In this document: positions 18,887 through 28,900 of the stretch, in pieces
Numbering within the stretch: the first letter of the stretch is position 1
Layout of the letters: the number at the start of each line of letters is the position of its first letter
Origin: Bact-19 sp038319215
GTDB lineage: Bacteria; Bacteroidota; Bacteroidia; Bacteroidales; ML635J-15
Direction: 5' to 3'
Assembly (NCBI GenBank): GCA_038319215.1
Contig: JBBQCZ010000001.1
Span: 1 to 64,000 of the forward strand
DNA: 64,000 nt
Position numbers and translations under genes: made by a program
The notes under the pieces: model-generated
The model's input: the letters and a program-made list of their open reading frames with translations, nothing else
Databases searched by the model: none
Told to the model about the DNA's origin: nothing

Positions 18887-21578
18887 TGCAATGGAAGTAC
18901 AATCGCAAATAGGTTATATTAAAAAGACTATTCTTAAAATAGGACTAGTAATATTTTTCATTAATTTGTGCACTATAAGTTTTTCGCAAAATGATGTTGT
19001 TTTTACAAAAACAAGTAATATTACTAAAAATAAAAAGTATGAAGCAATAGCTTCGACTCAAAACATATCAGGAAAAGGCATTGGTGAAAATTTAAAAGAA
19101 GAGAACGATAAAAAAGTGGAATCTTCGAAAACTGACAATATTTTTAATTTTTCAGAACTTCACAAAATTTTAATTGGAATAATATTATTATTTTTAATTA
19201 TTGCCATATTTTATATTTATCATTTTTATAGATTAAAAAAAGAAACTACCAGAGTTAAAAGCCTAGAAAATAAATTAAACAATCGCGAGGATGAATATGA
19301 GAGAATATTTAATTCTATGCAGGATGTGTATTACAGAATCGACAAAAATGGAATTATTGTAAGTGTGAGTCCTTCTTTTTACAAATTAATTGGCTACAAA
19401 CCATCAGAAGTACTTGGAAAATATGATAGCGATTTTTATATGGATAGTAGCGATAGAGAGACTTTCATAAAGGAATTGATTTCTAATGGAGATATAAACG
19501 ATTGTTTTATATTGTTAAAAAATAAGAGTGGAGCGCCAGTTCCAATTTCTCTAAACACTCGAGTTCTTTACGATATAAAAGGTCACGTATCTGGATTTGA
19601 AGGTATATTAAGAGATGTTTCCAAAACTGTATTAAGCGAAAAAAAGTTAAAGTCATCTGAGCAAGAATTAAAATTAGCAACCGAAATATCAAAACTCGGA
19701 ATATCAGAATATTTTCCTGAACTAAATACAATTGAAATAAACGAAATATTGAGTGTTTTTCTTTTTGGAGATACAAATACAAAAAAGTTAGGCTTTAATC
19801 AATTGTCGAATCTTATTCATCCCGAAGATTATCAGAGAGTTGTTAGTGGTTTTGACCAATTATTAGAGGATAAAATAAGTGAATACGAATTAGAATTTAG
19901 AATTGCAGGGGCATTTGGTAGATTTATATGGTTTAACAGTAAATTTGTAAAAATGCACGATTCCGATCAATCAGATATTGTAAAAATTCTAGGAGTACAT
20001 TTGTATATTGATGAATTAAAAACTATGCTTATCCGTTTACAGCATGATCAAAGAAAATTAGAAACAATTTATAATTCTGTACACATAATGCTTATTGTTA
20101 CCGATAAATTTTCAAATATAAAAGAGGTAAACGATGTGGTAACAGCAGAAACAGGCATGTTAAAAGAAAAGCTTATTGGGAATCCAATTAGTTGCATTTG
20201 CAAAGATTTAACTTTAGGAGTTCAAGATGAACAATCGGATTTATATGGCGAGTTAGAGTCTGTAGTAAGAGAATCGGCCGCAAAAATGGAAAATGTGTAC
20301 AATCGTGAAATTAATTGCAAATTGATTGGAAACAACACAGATTTGATTCAGAATGTTTATGATTTGTCAACGACAGTGTTTTCGGTAGAGAATGATTTAA
20401 GAATACTTGTTAGTATCGTAGACATAACCGATCGCAAAATTTATGAATTGGAGGCAGAAAGAACACGGGTGCTTCTTGAGGAAAATAGTAAACTTAAATC
20501 AGATTTTATCTCTAATCTTAGTTACGAAATTAGAACCCCAATAAACTCTATTATGGGTTTTGTAAGTTTATTAAAAAGCAAATCGGTTTCTAATGAGCAA
20601 AAAGAAACATACGTTGAAATAATTAAAGACAGCTCAGATAAGTTACTTAAAATTATTGAAAATGTAATAGAGCTTTCAAAAGCAGAATTTAATGAGCTGG
20701 ATGTAAGAAAAGCTGATTTTAGCATATATAATTTAATACAAAACATTGATGAGTCGTTTGCAGGTAGAATAAAGGATACGGAAGTCGAGTTTATTAAAGA
20801 AATTAATATCCCCATAGAAAAATCTATCTACAATTCCGATTTTCAAAAAATAAGAACAGTTTTGGAACGCATAATGGAAAATGCTATTAAATTTACAAAA
20901 AAGGGGCATATCAGATTCGGCGCATTTTACGAAAAAGAAAATCTATGTTTTTATATCGCAGATACGGGTGTTGGGATAGAGCATCCAGAGCTATTGTTTA
21001 ATTCGTCGCCGGTTGTAGAAACTGATTTATATGAATTTGAAGATAATAATCGTGGTATAGGAATAAGTTTAAGAATTTGTAAAGCATATATTGAAATACT
21101 AGGTGGTGAATTAATTGTGGAATCTAAAATTGGTACTGGTTCAAAATTCTCGTTTGTTTTGCCAGTCGTAAGTATTAGTCCTGAATCTGAATTAACAAAT
21201 AAAAATATTGAAATTAAAGCCAAAATTTTAATAGTTGAAGATGAAGATTACAATTACAATTATCTTGTTCAGATTCTTGAAATGGAAGGATACGATTATT
21301 TAATTGCAGAAGACGGACAAAAAGCAATTGATACTGTTAAAGAACATCCGGAAATAGACCTTATTTTAATGGACATTAGAATGCCTGGAATCGATGGACT
21401 GGAAGCGGCAAGAATTATTAAATCATTTAACCCCAAAGTCCCAATTATTGCTCAAACAGCATATAGTTTCGACACGCAAGAGGATATGCAAATGGAACAA
21501 TATTGTGATGATTACATTCAAAAACCTATTGTTTCTAAAATATTGTTAAATAAAATACAAAAATTATTAAATAAATAA
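18876..21578 (+). CDS. Hybrid kinase-like protein lacking the catalytic histidine (Tyr-550)
   Basis: This 900-aa membrane protein has TM1 at about 18-37, TM2 at about 95-118, three PAS-like regions (about 140-255, 265-385, 390-520), a DHp domain (about 540-605), HATPase_c (about 650-765) and a receiver (about 785-900). The H box reads NLSYEIRTPINS: tyrosine (codon TAC, 20523-20525) replaces the phospho-acceptor histidine. The ATPase motifs look intact (IMENAIKF, ADTGVGIE, RGIGISL), and the receiver keeps VEDED, D833 (LMDIRMPG) and QKP. It may act as a pseudokinase partner of the upstream kinase, with its receiver phosphorylated in trans. Start ATG 18876 overlaps the previous gene by 11 bp; ATG 18891 (MEVQSQIG) would leave a 4-bp gap and is equally possible. 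Confidence 0.88.
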   Translation: MINNAMEVQSQIGYIKKTILKIGLVIFFINLCTISFSQNDVVFTKTSNITKNKKYEAIASTQNISGKGIGENLKEENDKKVESSKTDNIFNFSELHKILIGIILLFLIIAIFYIYHFYRLKKETTRVKSLENKLNNREDEYERIFNSMQDVYYRIDKNGIIVSVSPSFYKLIGYKPSEVLGKYDSDFYMDSSDRETFIKELISNGDINDCFILLKNKSGAPVPISLNTRVLYDIKGHVSGFEGILRDVSKTVLSEKKLKSSEQELKLATEISKLGISEYFPELNTIEINEILSVFLFGDTNTKKLGFNQLSNLIHPEDYQRVVSGFDQLLEDKISEYELEFRIAGAFGRFIWFNSKFVKMHDSDQSDIVKILGVHLYIDELKTMLIRLQHDQRKLETIYNSVHIMLIVTDKFSNIKEVNDVVTAETGMLKEKLIGNPISCICKDLTLGVQDEQSDLYGELESVVRESAAKMENVYNREINCKLIGNNTDLIQNVYDLSTTVFSVENDLRILVSIVDITDRKIYELEAERTRVLLEENSKLKSDFISNLSYEIRTPINSIMGFVSLLKSKSVSNEQKETYVEIIKDSSDKLLKIIENVIELSKAEFNELDVRKADFSIYNLIQNIDESFAGRIKDTEVEFIKEINIPIEKSIYNSDFQKIRTVLERIMENAIKFTKKGHIRFGAFYEKENLCFYIADTGVGIEHPELLFNSSPVVETDLYEFEDNNRGIGISLRICKAYIEILGGELIVESKIGTGSKFSFVLPVVSISPESELTNKNIEIKAKILIVEDEDYNYNYLVQILEMEGYDYLIAEDGQKAIDTVKEHPEIDLILMDIRMPGIDGLEAARIIKSFNPKVPIIAQTAYSFDTQEDMQMEQYCDDYIQKPIVSKILLNKIQKLLNK

Positions 21579-21628
21579 AAATGCAATTTTGGTTTTTAAG
21601 TTATTTTAAAAAATTAAATTAAATAATT

Positions 21629-22768
21629 ATGCAAAGCAGGATATTGATAGTAGATGATAATCCAAAAAACATTCAGGTTTTAGCTACTCATTTAACAGAA
21701 GACAATTATGAAGTAGAATATGCCTCAAATGGGAAAGAGGCTGTTCAAATGATTGAGAGAGAAGATTTTGACTTGATTCTTCTTGATGTTATGATGCCTG
21801 GTATTGATGGCTATGAAACTTGCAGAAGGATAAAAAAAATAGAAAACAAAAAACATATTCCTATTATTTTTGTAACGGCAAAAGCAGATCTCGACAGCCT
21901 AACTCTAGGTTTTGAATATGGTGGGGTTGATTATATTTCCAAACCATTTAAGGCAGATGAATTATTATTAAGAGTTTCTACTCACATCGAGCTAAAAAAA
22001 ACAAGAGATGTATTGAATTATCATAAGATTTCATTGGAAAAAAAAGATGTTTATTTTAATGAAAAGATAAATTCTCAACATCGTGAGTTTTTATCCAAAA
22101 CTAAAGAGCTGGAAGATACTATTGCAATGCAATCGCAGATTATAAAGATGTATGCAGGAGTTTATAACGATTCCGTAAATACATTGGCAACACCGTTAAG
22201 CCTCTTAAAACTCGAAAGCCTTGAAAGTAAAGCTGTTGGCATTATTGAAAACATTGAAAACACACTCAATAATAAATCAAAGTCGTTAATATTTTTAGAA
22301 CAATATGGAAAATATTTTATAAACAGAGATAAAGAGCTTAGAAAGGAAAGCATTAGCCTCGAAAAAGTAATTGGAGATACTTTGAGTGTTATGAATAAAA
22401 CTTTTAAGAAGAAAAATATAGAAGTTCAAACCGAATTACTTAGCGGAAAAACTATAGAAGCAGACAAAAATCTTTTTTCTGAAATCTTTTATAACATATT
22501 ACTCAATGCAATAGAATATTGTTCAGATGAATCAAAAATTGTGATTAAAGTATATTTAGAAAACGAGAAAACTGTTTTAGAGGTTTCAGATTCTGGTTCT
22601 GGCTTCAAGAAAGAACAATTATTTTATTCATTTTTACCAGTTAAAAAACAAGATGGAGATTTAGGTCTTAGCCTGTTTATGGCAAAATACATTTGTGACC
22701 TGCACAATTTTGTAATTAAATTGGGTAACAATCAAGATAAAGGAGCATTTGTAAGAATATGGTTTTAA
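21629..22768 (+). CDS. Response regulator fused to a degenerate histidine-kinase core
   Basis: This 379-aa cytoplasmic protein has an N-terminal receiver (1-125) with all key residues: VDD at 8-10, phospho-acceptor D53 (LLDVMMPG), a VTA threonine and SKPF lysine. A coiled coil (about 125-175) leads into a DHp-like helix pair and an HATPase_c domain (about 270-379). The expected H-E-L-R-T-P-L position reads VNTLATPLSLL, so the phospho-histidine is absent. The ATPase part keeps NILLNAIEY and DSGSGF, with a shortened G2 (DLGLSLFMAK). There is no DNA-binding domain. It follows the pseudokinase by 50 bp and probably belongs to the same operon as its receiver output or phosphorelay adaptor; that role is inference. 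Confidence 0.82.
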   Translation: MQSRILIVDDNPKNIQVLATHLTEDNYEVEYASNGKEAVQMIEREDFDLILLDVMMPGIDGYETCRRIKKIENKKHIPIIFVTAKADLDSLTLGFEYGGVDYISKPFKADELLLRVSTHIELKKTRDVLNYHKISLEKKDVYFNEKINSQHREFLSKTKELEDTIAMQSQIIKMYAGVYNDSVNTLATPLSLLKLESLESKAVGIIENIENTLNNKSKSLIFLEQYGKYFINRDKELRKESISLEKVIGDTLSVMNKTFKKKNIEVQTELLSGKTIEADKNLFSEIFYNILLNAIEYCSDESKIVIKVYLENEKTVLEVSDSGSGFKKEQLFYSFLPVKKQDGDLGLSLFMAKYICDLHNFVIKLGNNQDKGAFVRIWF

Positions 22769-22784
22769 AGGCATAAGCAGACTA

Positions 22785-22815
22785 TTGTAAAAACCTAAAA
22801 AAATTCCTATTTTCG
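22785..22815 (+). promoter_or_regulatory. Probable leuS promoter
   Basis: TTG (22785-22787), a 20-bp spacer and TATTTTCG (22808-22815) resemble the Bacteroidota TTG-N~20-TAnnTTTG promoter, with CG in place of TG. The same TATTTTCG octamer precedes the first kinase gene (14784-14791) and, on the minus strand, cassette B (46050-46057). Confidence 0.45.
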
Positions 22816-22834
22816 CAGTCTAAAACAATGCGTA

Positions 22835-25612
22835 ATGGAATATAATTTCAGAGAAATAGAAAAAAAGTGGCAAAAGTTCTGGAAAGTCAATGAAACTTAT
22901 AAAGTCGAAATAGATAAAACAAAACCTAAGTTTTATGTTTTGGATATGTTTCCTTACCCATCTGGAGCCGGATTACATGTTGGGCATCCACTTGGTTATA
23001 TTGCCTCTGATATTTATTCTCGCTATAAAACTCATAAAGGATTTAATGTGTTGCATCCAATGGGATACGATGCGTTCGGTTTACCTGCAGAGCAATACGC
23101 AATTCAAACAGGAACACATCCTTCTATTACTACCGAAATAAACATTGCGCGTTATCGCGAACAACTTGATAATATTGGATTTTCATTTGATTGGAGCCGA
23201 GAGGTGCGCACAAGCGATCCAAAGTATTATAAATGGACTCAATGGACTGTTATTCAATTGTTTAAGCATTACTACGATATAGATTTAGACAGAGCAAACC
23301 CTGTTAAAATGCTAATTCAGCATTTTGAATTATCAGGTTCGGATGGTGTAAATGCGGTGCACAGTGAGCATGAATCATTTTCTGCTGAAGAATGGAAAGA
23401 AATGCCAGAAGAAAAACAACAGGATATCTTAATGTGTTATCGAATGATGTTTTTATCTGATACTGCTGTAAATTGGTGTCCGAAATTAGGAACAGTTTTA
23501 GCAAACGACGAGGTTGTTGACGGATTTTCTGTACGTGGTGGTTACCCTGTTGAGCGTAAGAAAATGAAACAATGGTCGTTAAGAATTACTGCTTATGCAC
23601 AGAGACTTCTCGATGGACTTCAAAAAATTGATTGGCCAGAACCTGTAAAAGATATCCAAACAAACTGGATCGGACGAAGCGAAGGTGCAAGAATGATGTT
23701 CGACATAAAAGGACATAATGAAAAAATAGAAGTCTTTACTACTCGTCCTGATACAATTTTTGGTGTTACATTTATGGTTTTGGCTCCAGAGCACGAACTT
23801 ACATTAAAATTAGTTACTGCCGAAAATAAAGAGAAGCTCGAAGAATATGTAAAATGGGCAAAAAATCGCTCTGATGTTGAGCGTATGGCCGAGAAAAAAA
23901 TAAGCGGACAGTTTACAGGTTCTTATGCAATAAACCCATTTACAAAACAGGAAATTCCTATTTATGTGGCCGACTATGTTCTAATCGGATATGGTACCGG
24001 TGCAATTATGGCCGTACCAGGACACGACAGCCGCGATTTCGCTTTTGCTCGTCACTTTAAACTTCCAGTTCTTCAGGTTGTAAAAAAACAGGGCGAGGAA
24101 ACAATTTCTACCGATAAATGGGAAGAGTCTTATGACTCGAAAGAGGGAATTATGATTAATTCCGACTTTATCAATGGATTGGAAGTTAAAAAAGCGATTT
24201 CAACTTTAAACGACAAACTTACCGAGCTTGGGATTGGAGAAAGGAAAATTAATTTCCGTTTACGTGATGCTATTTTTAGCCGTCAACGTTATTGGGGAGA
24301 GCCATTTCCTGTTTACTATAAAGACAATATTCCTCATGCACTAAGTATAGAGGAGTTACCATTAGAATTGCCACCGGTTGATAAATATTTACCAACCGAA
24401 GATGGCGAACCACCATTGGCAAGAGCAAAAAAATGGGAAACCTTTGATGGCTATCGTTTGGAAACATCAACAATGCCTGGTTTTGCAGGATCATCTGCTT
24501 ACTATCTAAGATATATGGATCCATTTAATGAATGGGAACTTGTTTCGGACAAAGCAATGGGATATTGGCAAAATGTAGATTTATACATTGGCGGACGCGA
24601 ACATGCAACTGGGCACCTTATTTATGCAAGATTTTGGAACAAATTTCTGTTTGATCTTGGCTTAACAAGCAAAGATGAGCCATTCCAAAAACTTATTAAT
24701 CAAGGAATGATACAGGGGCGCTCTAATTTTGTTTACAGAATTACTGGAACAAATAAGTTCGTTTCATATAACCTTAGAAATGAACACGAAACACAAAAAC
24801 TTCATGTTGATGTTAATATTGTTGATAATGATGTACTTGACGTAGAAAGATTTAAAAACTGGATGCCAGAATTTAAAAATGCAGAATTTATTCTGGAAGA
24901 TGGCAAATATCATTGTGGCTGGGAAGTTGAGAAAATGTCAAAATCGATGCACAATGTTCAAAATCCAGACGATCTTGTTGAAAAGTACGGAGCCGATACA
25001 CTAAGAATGTATGAAATGTTTCTTGGTCCTATTGAGCAGGCAAAGCCATGGGATACCAATGGCATTGAGGGAGTTTACAGATTTATAAAAAAATTCTGGA
25101 GGCTATATCATGACGAAAATAATGAATTGGTTATTTCAAACGAAAAAGCATCAGCAGCAGAACTTAAAATTTTGCATAACACAATTAAAAAAATCAGCGA
25201 CGACATAGAAAGATTCTCTTTCAACACAGGCGTTAGTAGTATGATGATTTGCACTAACGAGCTTGGAAAATGTAATAAGCGTGAAATTCTTGAGCCATTG
25301 TGTATTTTAATTTCTCCTTATGCACCACATATTGCAGAGGAATTATGGTCTTTGCTCGGACATAAAAAAAGTGTAACAAAAGCAGAATGGCCAGTTTATA
25401 ATGAATTGTTTACTGCCGAGAATAGCTTTTCATATCCAGTATCATTTAATGGCAAAACTCGCTTTATTTTAGAATTACCCGTAGATATGGATGTGAAACA
25501 AATCGAAGCTGCTGTTTTGGAAAACGAGAATACTGGCAAATGGACTGACGGAATGCAAATTGTAAAAATTATTATTGTTCCTAAAAAGATTGTAAATATT
25601 GTGGTTAAGTAG
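22835..25612 (+). CDS. leuS: Leucine--tRNA ligase
   Basis: This class I aminoacyl-tRNA synthetase charges tRNA-Leu with leucine in the cytoplasm. The 925-aa protein has the HIGH signature as HVGH (48-51, in YPSGAGLHVGHPLGY), the WCP/LG region and a CP1 editing domain (TTRPDTIFG, VPGHDSRDF). The catalytic core carries PGFAGSSAYYLRYMDP, and KMSKS is intact at 700-704. The C-terminal anticodon-binding domain includes ISPYAPHIAEELW. The length fits Bacteroidota LeuRS. It is a housekeeping gene with its own promoter-like sequence and a terminator after it, so probably monocistronic although it sits among signalling genes. A short leader of about 15-20 nt is implied. Confidence 0.97.
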   Translation: MEYNFREIEKKWQKFWKVNETYKVEIDKTKPKFYVLDMFPYPSGAGLHVGHPLGYIASDIYSRYKTHKGFNVLHPMGYDAFGLPAEQYAIQTGTHPSITTEINIARYREQLDNIGFSFDWSREVRTSDPKYYKWTQWTVIQLFKHYYDIDLDRANPVKMLIQHFELSGSDGVNAVHSEHESFSAEEWKEMPEEKQQDILMCYRMMFLSDTAVNWCPKLGTVLANDEVVDGFSVRGGYPVERKKMKQWSLRITAYAQRLLDGLQKIDWPEPVKDIQTNWIGRSEGARMMFDIKGHNEKIEVFTTRPDTIFGVTFMVLAPEHELTLKLVTAENKEKLEEYVKWAKNRSDVERMAEKKISGQFTGSYAINPFTKQEIPIYVADYVLIGYGTGAIMAVPGHDSRDFAFARHFKLPVLQVVKKQGEETISTDKWEESYDSKEGIMINSDFINGLEVKKAISTLNDKLTELGIGERKINFRLRDAIFSRQRYWGEPFPVYYKDNIPHALSIEELPLELPPVDKYLPTEDGEPPLARAKKWETFDGYRLETSTMPGFAGSSAYYLRYMDPFNEWELVSDKAMGYWQNVDLYIGGREHATGHLIYARFWNKFLFDLGLTSKDEPFQKLINQGMIQGRSNFVYRITGTNKFVSYNLRNEHETQKLHVDVNIVDNDVLDVERFKNWMPEFKNAEFILEDGKYHCGWEVEKMSKSMHNVQNPDDLVEKYGADTLRMYEMFLGPIEQAKPWDTNGIEGVYRFIKKFWRLYHDENNELVISNEKASAAELKILHNTIKKISDDIERFSFNTGVSSMMICTNELGKCNKREILEPLCILISPYAPHIAEELWSLLGHKKSVTKAEWPVYNELFTAENSFSYPVSFNGKTRFILELPVDMDVKQIEAAVLENENTGKWTDGMQIVKIIIVPKKIVNIVVK

Positions 25613-25643
25613 ATTACAAACTTAAAATATCTTATTTAAATAG

Positions 25644-25673
25644 AGAGATACTTGTAAAAGTGTCTCTTTTTTT
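25644..25673 (+). terminator. Rho-independent terminator of leuS
   Basis: AGAGATACTT (25644-25653) and AAGTGTCTCT (25658-25667) form a 10-bp stem with one G-U pair and a GTAA loop, followed by a run of seven Ts (25667-25673). It lies 32 bp after the leuS stop. Confidence 0.85.
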
Positions 25674-25966
25674 ATGCTGCAATATAAAATTCTCAATAAT
25701 GTTACATCAATGAATGTTGGGTGTTTTACCGTTCTACATAGTGCTAGCAACAATTTTATTAAATGGGATATAATTAAGGAGCAAAAGCTTATCGAGAAAA
25801 TGAAATACTCAAGGCATATTTAGTTCGAAAGACCAGTTAATAATGTGATGGGTCGAAAGAAGTGCATTTCTGTAATAGGGCTTCCTCAATACTAAAAAAT
25901 GGAAGGAATTAATCTCAAAACAAATTGTTTTAATGCTGCAATCGAACAAAATTCACTTTCTTTAGT
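25674..25966. other. Intergenic region without recognisable features
   Basis: About 290 bp between the leuS terminator and the promoter of the next gene. No ORF, RNA gene or repeat is recognised. It is less A/T-run-dominated than the 4066-4987 gap but has no clear coding signal. Confidence 0.4.
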
Positions 25967-25974
25967 TACATTTG
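25967..25974 (+). promoter_or_regulatory. -7 box of the PPDK_N fusion gene
   Basis: TACATTTG matches TAnnTTTG exactly and lies 25 bp before the ATG at 26000. No TTG is seen at the expected -33 distance, so the call rests on the -7 box alone. Confidence 0.45.
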
Positions 25975-25999
25975 AACTGGAAAATTCGGAAATAGCAAA

Positions 26000-28900
26000 A
26001 TGCATAATTATTTAAACAACATGGGAACATTACAGCAAAATGAACAGGACAATATTGAGTTTGGAGAGGTAGATTTTCAAGACACGGAGTTTGACCAATT
26101 AATGAAGAAAAGGATATTGAAAGTCCTTTTAATCTGCAATAATTACGATAATTTTATGCTCGAGGAAGATGGTAGGATCGACGAGCAGATATTTAATGAG
26201 TATATGACTCTTGGTTTGCGCTATCCTCCAATGTTTTTGCGAGTTGACTCTTCAGAAAAAGCATTTGCCCTGCTAAGAAAAAATGATATCGACCTTGTTA
26301 TTACGATGTTAAATATCCAGAATGCCAATGCGTTTGACTTATCAAAAAAGATAAAAAGCAAGTACAAAAAAATTCCAATTGTTGTATTAACGCCTTTCTC
26401 TCGTGAAATTTCACAAAAAATTGAACGCGAAGATTTAAGTGCTATAGATTATGTTTTTTGTTGGCTTGGAAATCCCGATTTAATGCTTGCAATTATTAAG
26501 TTGATAGAAGATAAAATGAATGCTCCTAAGGATGTTACACAAATGGGTGTTCAGGCGGTAATTCTGGTTGAAGATAGTATCAGATATTACTCAAGTATTT
26601 TGCCTATTCTGTATAAAATATTTTTCATACAGTCGCAAAGAGCATCTATTGAAGGGGCTAATGAACATCAACAAAACCTTCGTATGCGTGGTCGTCCGAA
26701 AATCATGCTTGCCACAAATTATAATCAGGCAATGTCTTTATTTAATAAATACAGAGAGAATGTTCTTGGTGTGTTTTCTGATGTACGCTACAAGATTGAT
26801 AGCCATAACGATAAAATGGCAGGAGTAAAGCTTTGTAAACAAATTCAGAATATTGATCAGAATATCCCGTTACTTTTATTGTCTTCAGAAAGTCATAATA
26901 AAGAACTGGCGGATGAAATAGGGGTAGATTTTCTCGGTAAATATTCAAAAAACTTTTCATTTGAACTGAGAAATTTTATTATCAAAAATCTACATTTAGG
27001 AAGTTTTCATTTTTTCTGTCCAGTAAAAAATAAAATTATTTGTACTGCGACTAGTTTAAAATCATTTCAAGAACTTATTCTCAAAATTTCACCAGAGTGT
27101 CTTGAATATCATGTAAAAAGAAACCATATTACGAAGTGGTTAAATTCTCGCTCATTGTTTTTACTTGCACGAAAATTTAAGCATCTTACCATAAAACATT
27201 TTAATAATATAGAGGATATTCGAGAGTTTATTTATATGGCTATTTCGAGTTATCGTCTTAATTCTGGTAGAGGCGTAATTACGAAGTTTGAACAAAATAC
27301 ATTCGATTCGTATTCAATATTTTCGCGAATTGGCGATGGATATATTGGTGGAAAGGCAAGAGGCTTGGCATTTACAGATCTGCTAATAAAGAAATATCTA
27401 TTAAGAAAAAAGTACGAAAATGTTACTATTACTATTCCACGAACAGCGATTTTGTGTACCGATGTTTTCGACGAGTTTATGGAGTCCAATAATTTATATG
27501 AAGTTGGAATTTCCAATTTAGATGATGATGAAATTTTGAAACGTTTTGTGGAAGCAAAATTGCCAAATAGAATCTTTACAAGCTTGTATTCTTTTATTTC
27601 ATATACCGATAATCCGATTGCAATTCGCTCTTCAAGTCGTTTGGAAGACTCTCATTATCAGCCATTTGCTGGGGTTTATTCAACTTATATGATTCCTAAT
27701 ATCATTAATGATAAGCATCTTACAATTAAGATATTAACTGAGGCAATAAAGAGTGTTTATGCTTCTGTATTTTTTCGCGATTCAAAAGCATACATGGCGG
27801 CTACTGCAAATGTAATTGACGAAGAAAAAATGGGAATAGTTTTGCAGGATGTTTGCGGAAATACATATAACGGTAGATTTTATCCTACTTTTTCAGGTGT
27901 TGCGCGATCAATAAATTTTTACCCTATTGAACCCGAAAAGGCTGAAGATGGGATCGTAAATATTGCCTTGGGATTAGGAAAGCATATTGTAGATGGCGGA
28001 AAGTCGATAAGATTTTCACCGAAATACCCAGCTAACGTTTTGCAACTATCTTCACCCGAGATGACATTGCGTGACACACAAAAAGAGTTCTATGCTCTTA
28101 ATCTTGATGCTGCTAAATTTATTCCATCTATTAGTGAAGACGTAAATATTATTAAACTAAAAATTGACGCAGCCCATGAAGATGGTTCGCTTAAACATAT
28201 TGGGTCAACTTATGATTTTCAAAATAATATTATAAGGGACAGTACAACTTATGATGGTATTAAGCTTGTTACTTTTGCTGGTATTCTAAAACACAATAAA
28301 TTCCCTCTTAGCGAAATTCTTCTCGATTTTATGGAAATTGGACGAATGGAAATGAATAATCATATTGAGGTTGAATTTGCCGTAAACTTCCCTAAAGATT
28401 CTAAGGACGACATCGTTTTTAGTCTTTTACAAATTCGTCCCGTTATTGAAACCGACCAGGACATTTCGATTGATCTTCAATCGGTGAATATCGATGAAAC
28501 GATTATGTACAGTCTTTCTGCTTTGGGTAATGGATTATATACAGGCATTAGAGATATAATTTATGTTAAAACAGAAAAATTTAGCTCTCAAAACAATTTA
28601 AAAATTGTTGAAAAAATCGATAATCTGAATAAAGATTTTATTGCAGAAGATAAGAATTATATTCTTATTGGTCCAGGTCGTTGGGGCTCGTCTGATCATG
28701 CTTTGGGGGTGCCTGTAAAGTGGTCAAATATTTCTGGCGCTCGCGTAATTGTAGAATCGGGATTGTCAAATTATAGAATTGATCCTAGTCAAGGAACTCA
28801 TTTTTTTCATAATTTAACATCTTTTAGAGTGGCATATTTTACGGTAAATCCATTTATTAAAGATGGGCATTACGATATCGAATATTTGGCTAATGCTAAT

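Noticed and set aside
25613..25999. Possible tRNA or decayed gene after leuS
   Set aside because: Apart from the terminator and a -7 box, I found no cloverleaf, T-loop motif or coding signal.
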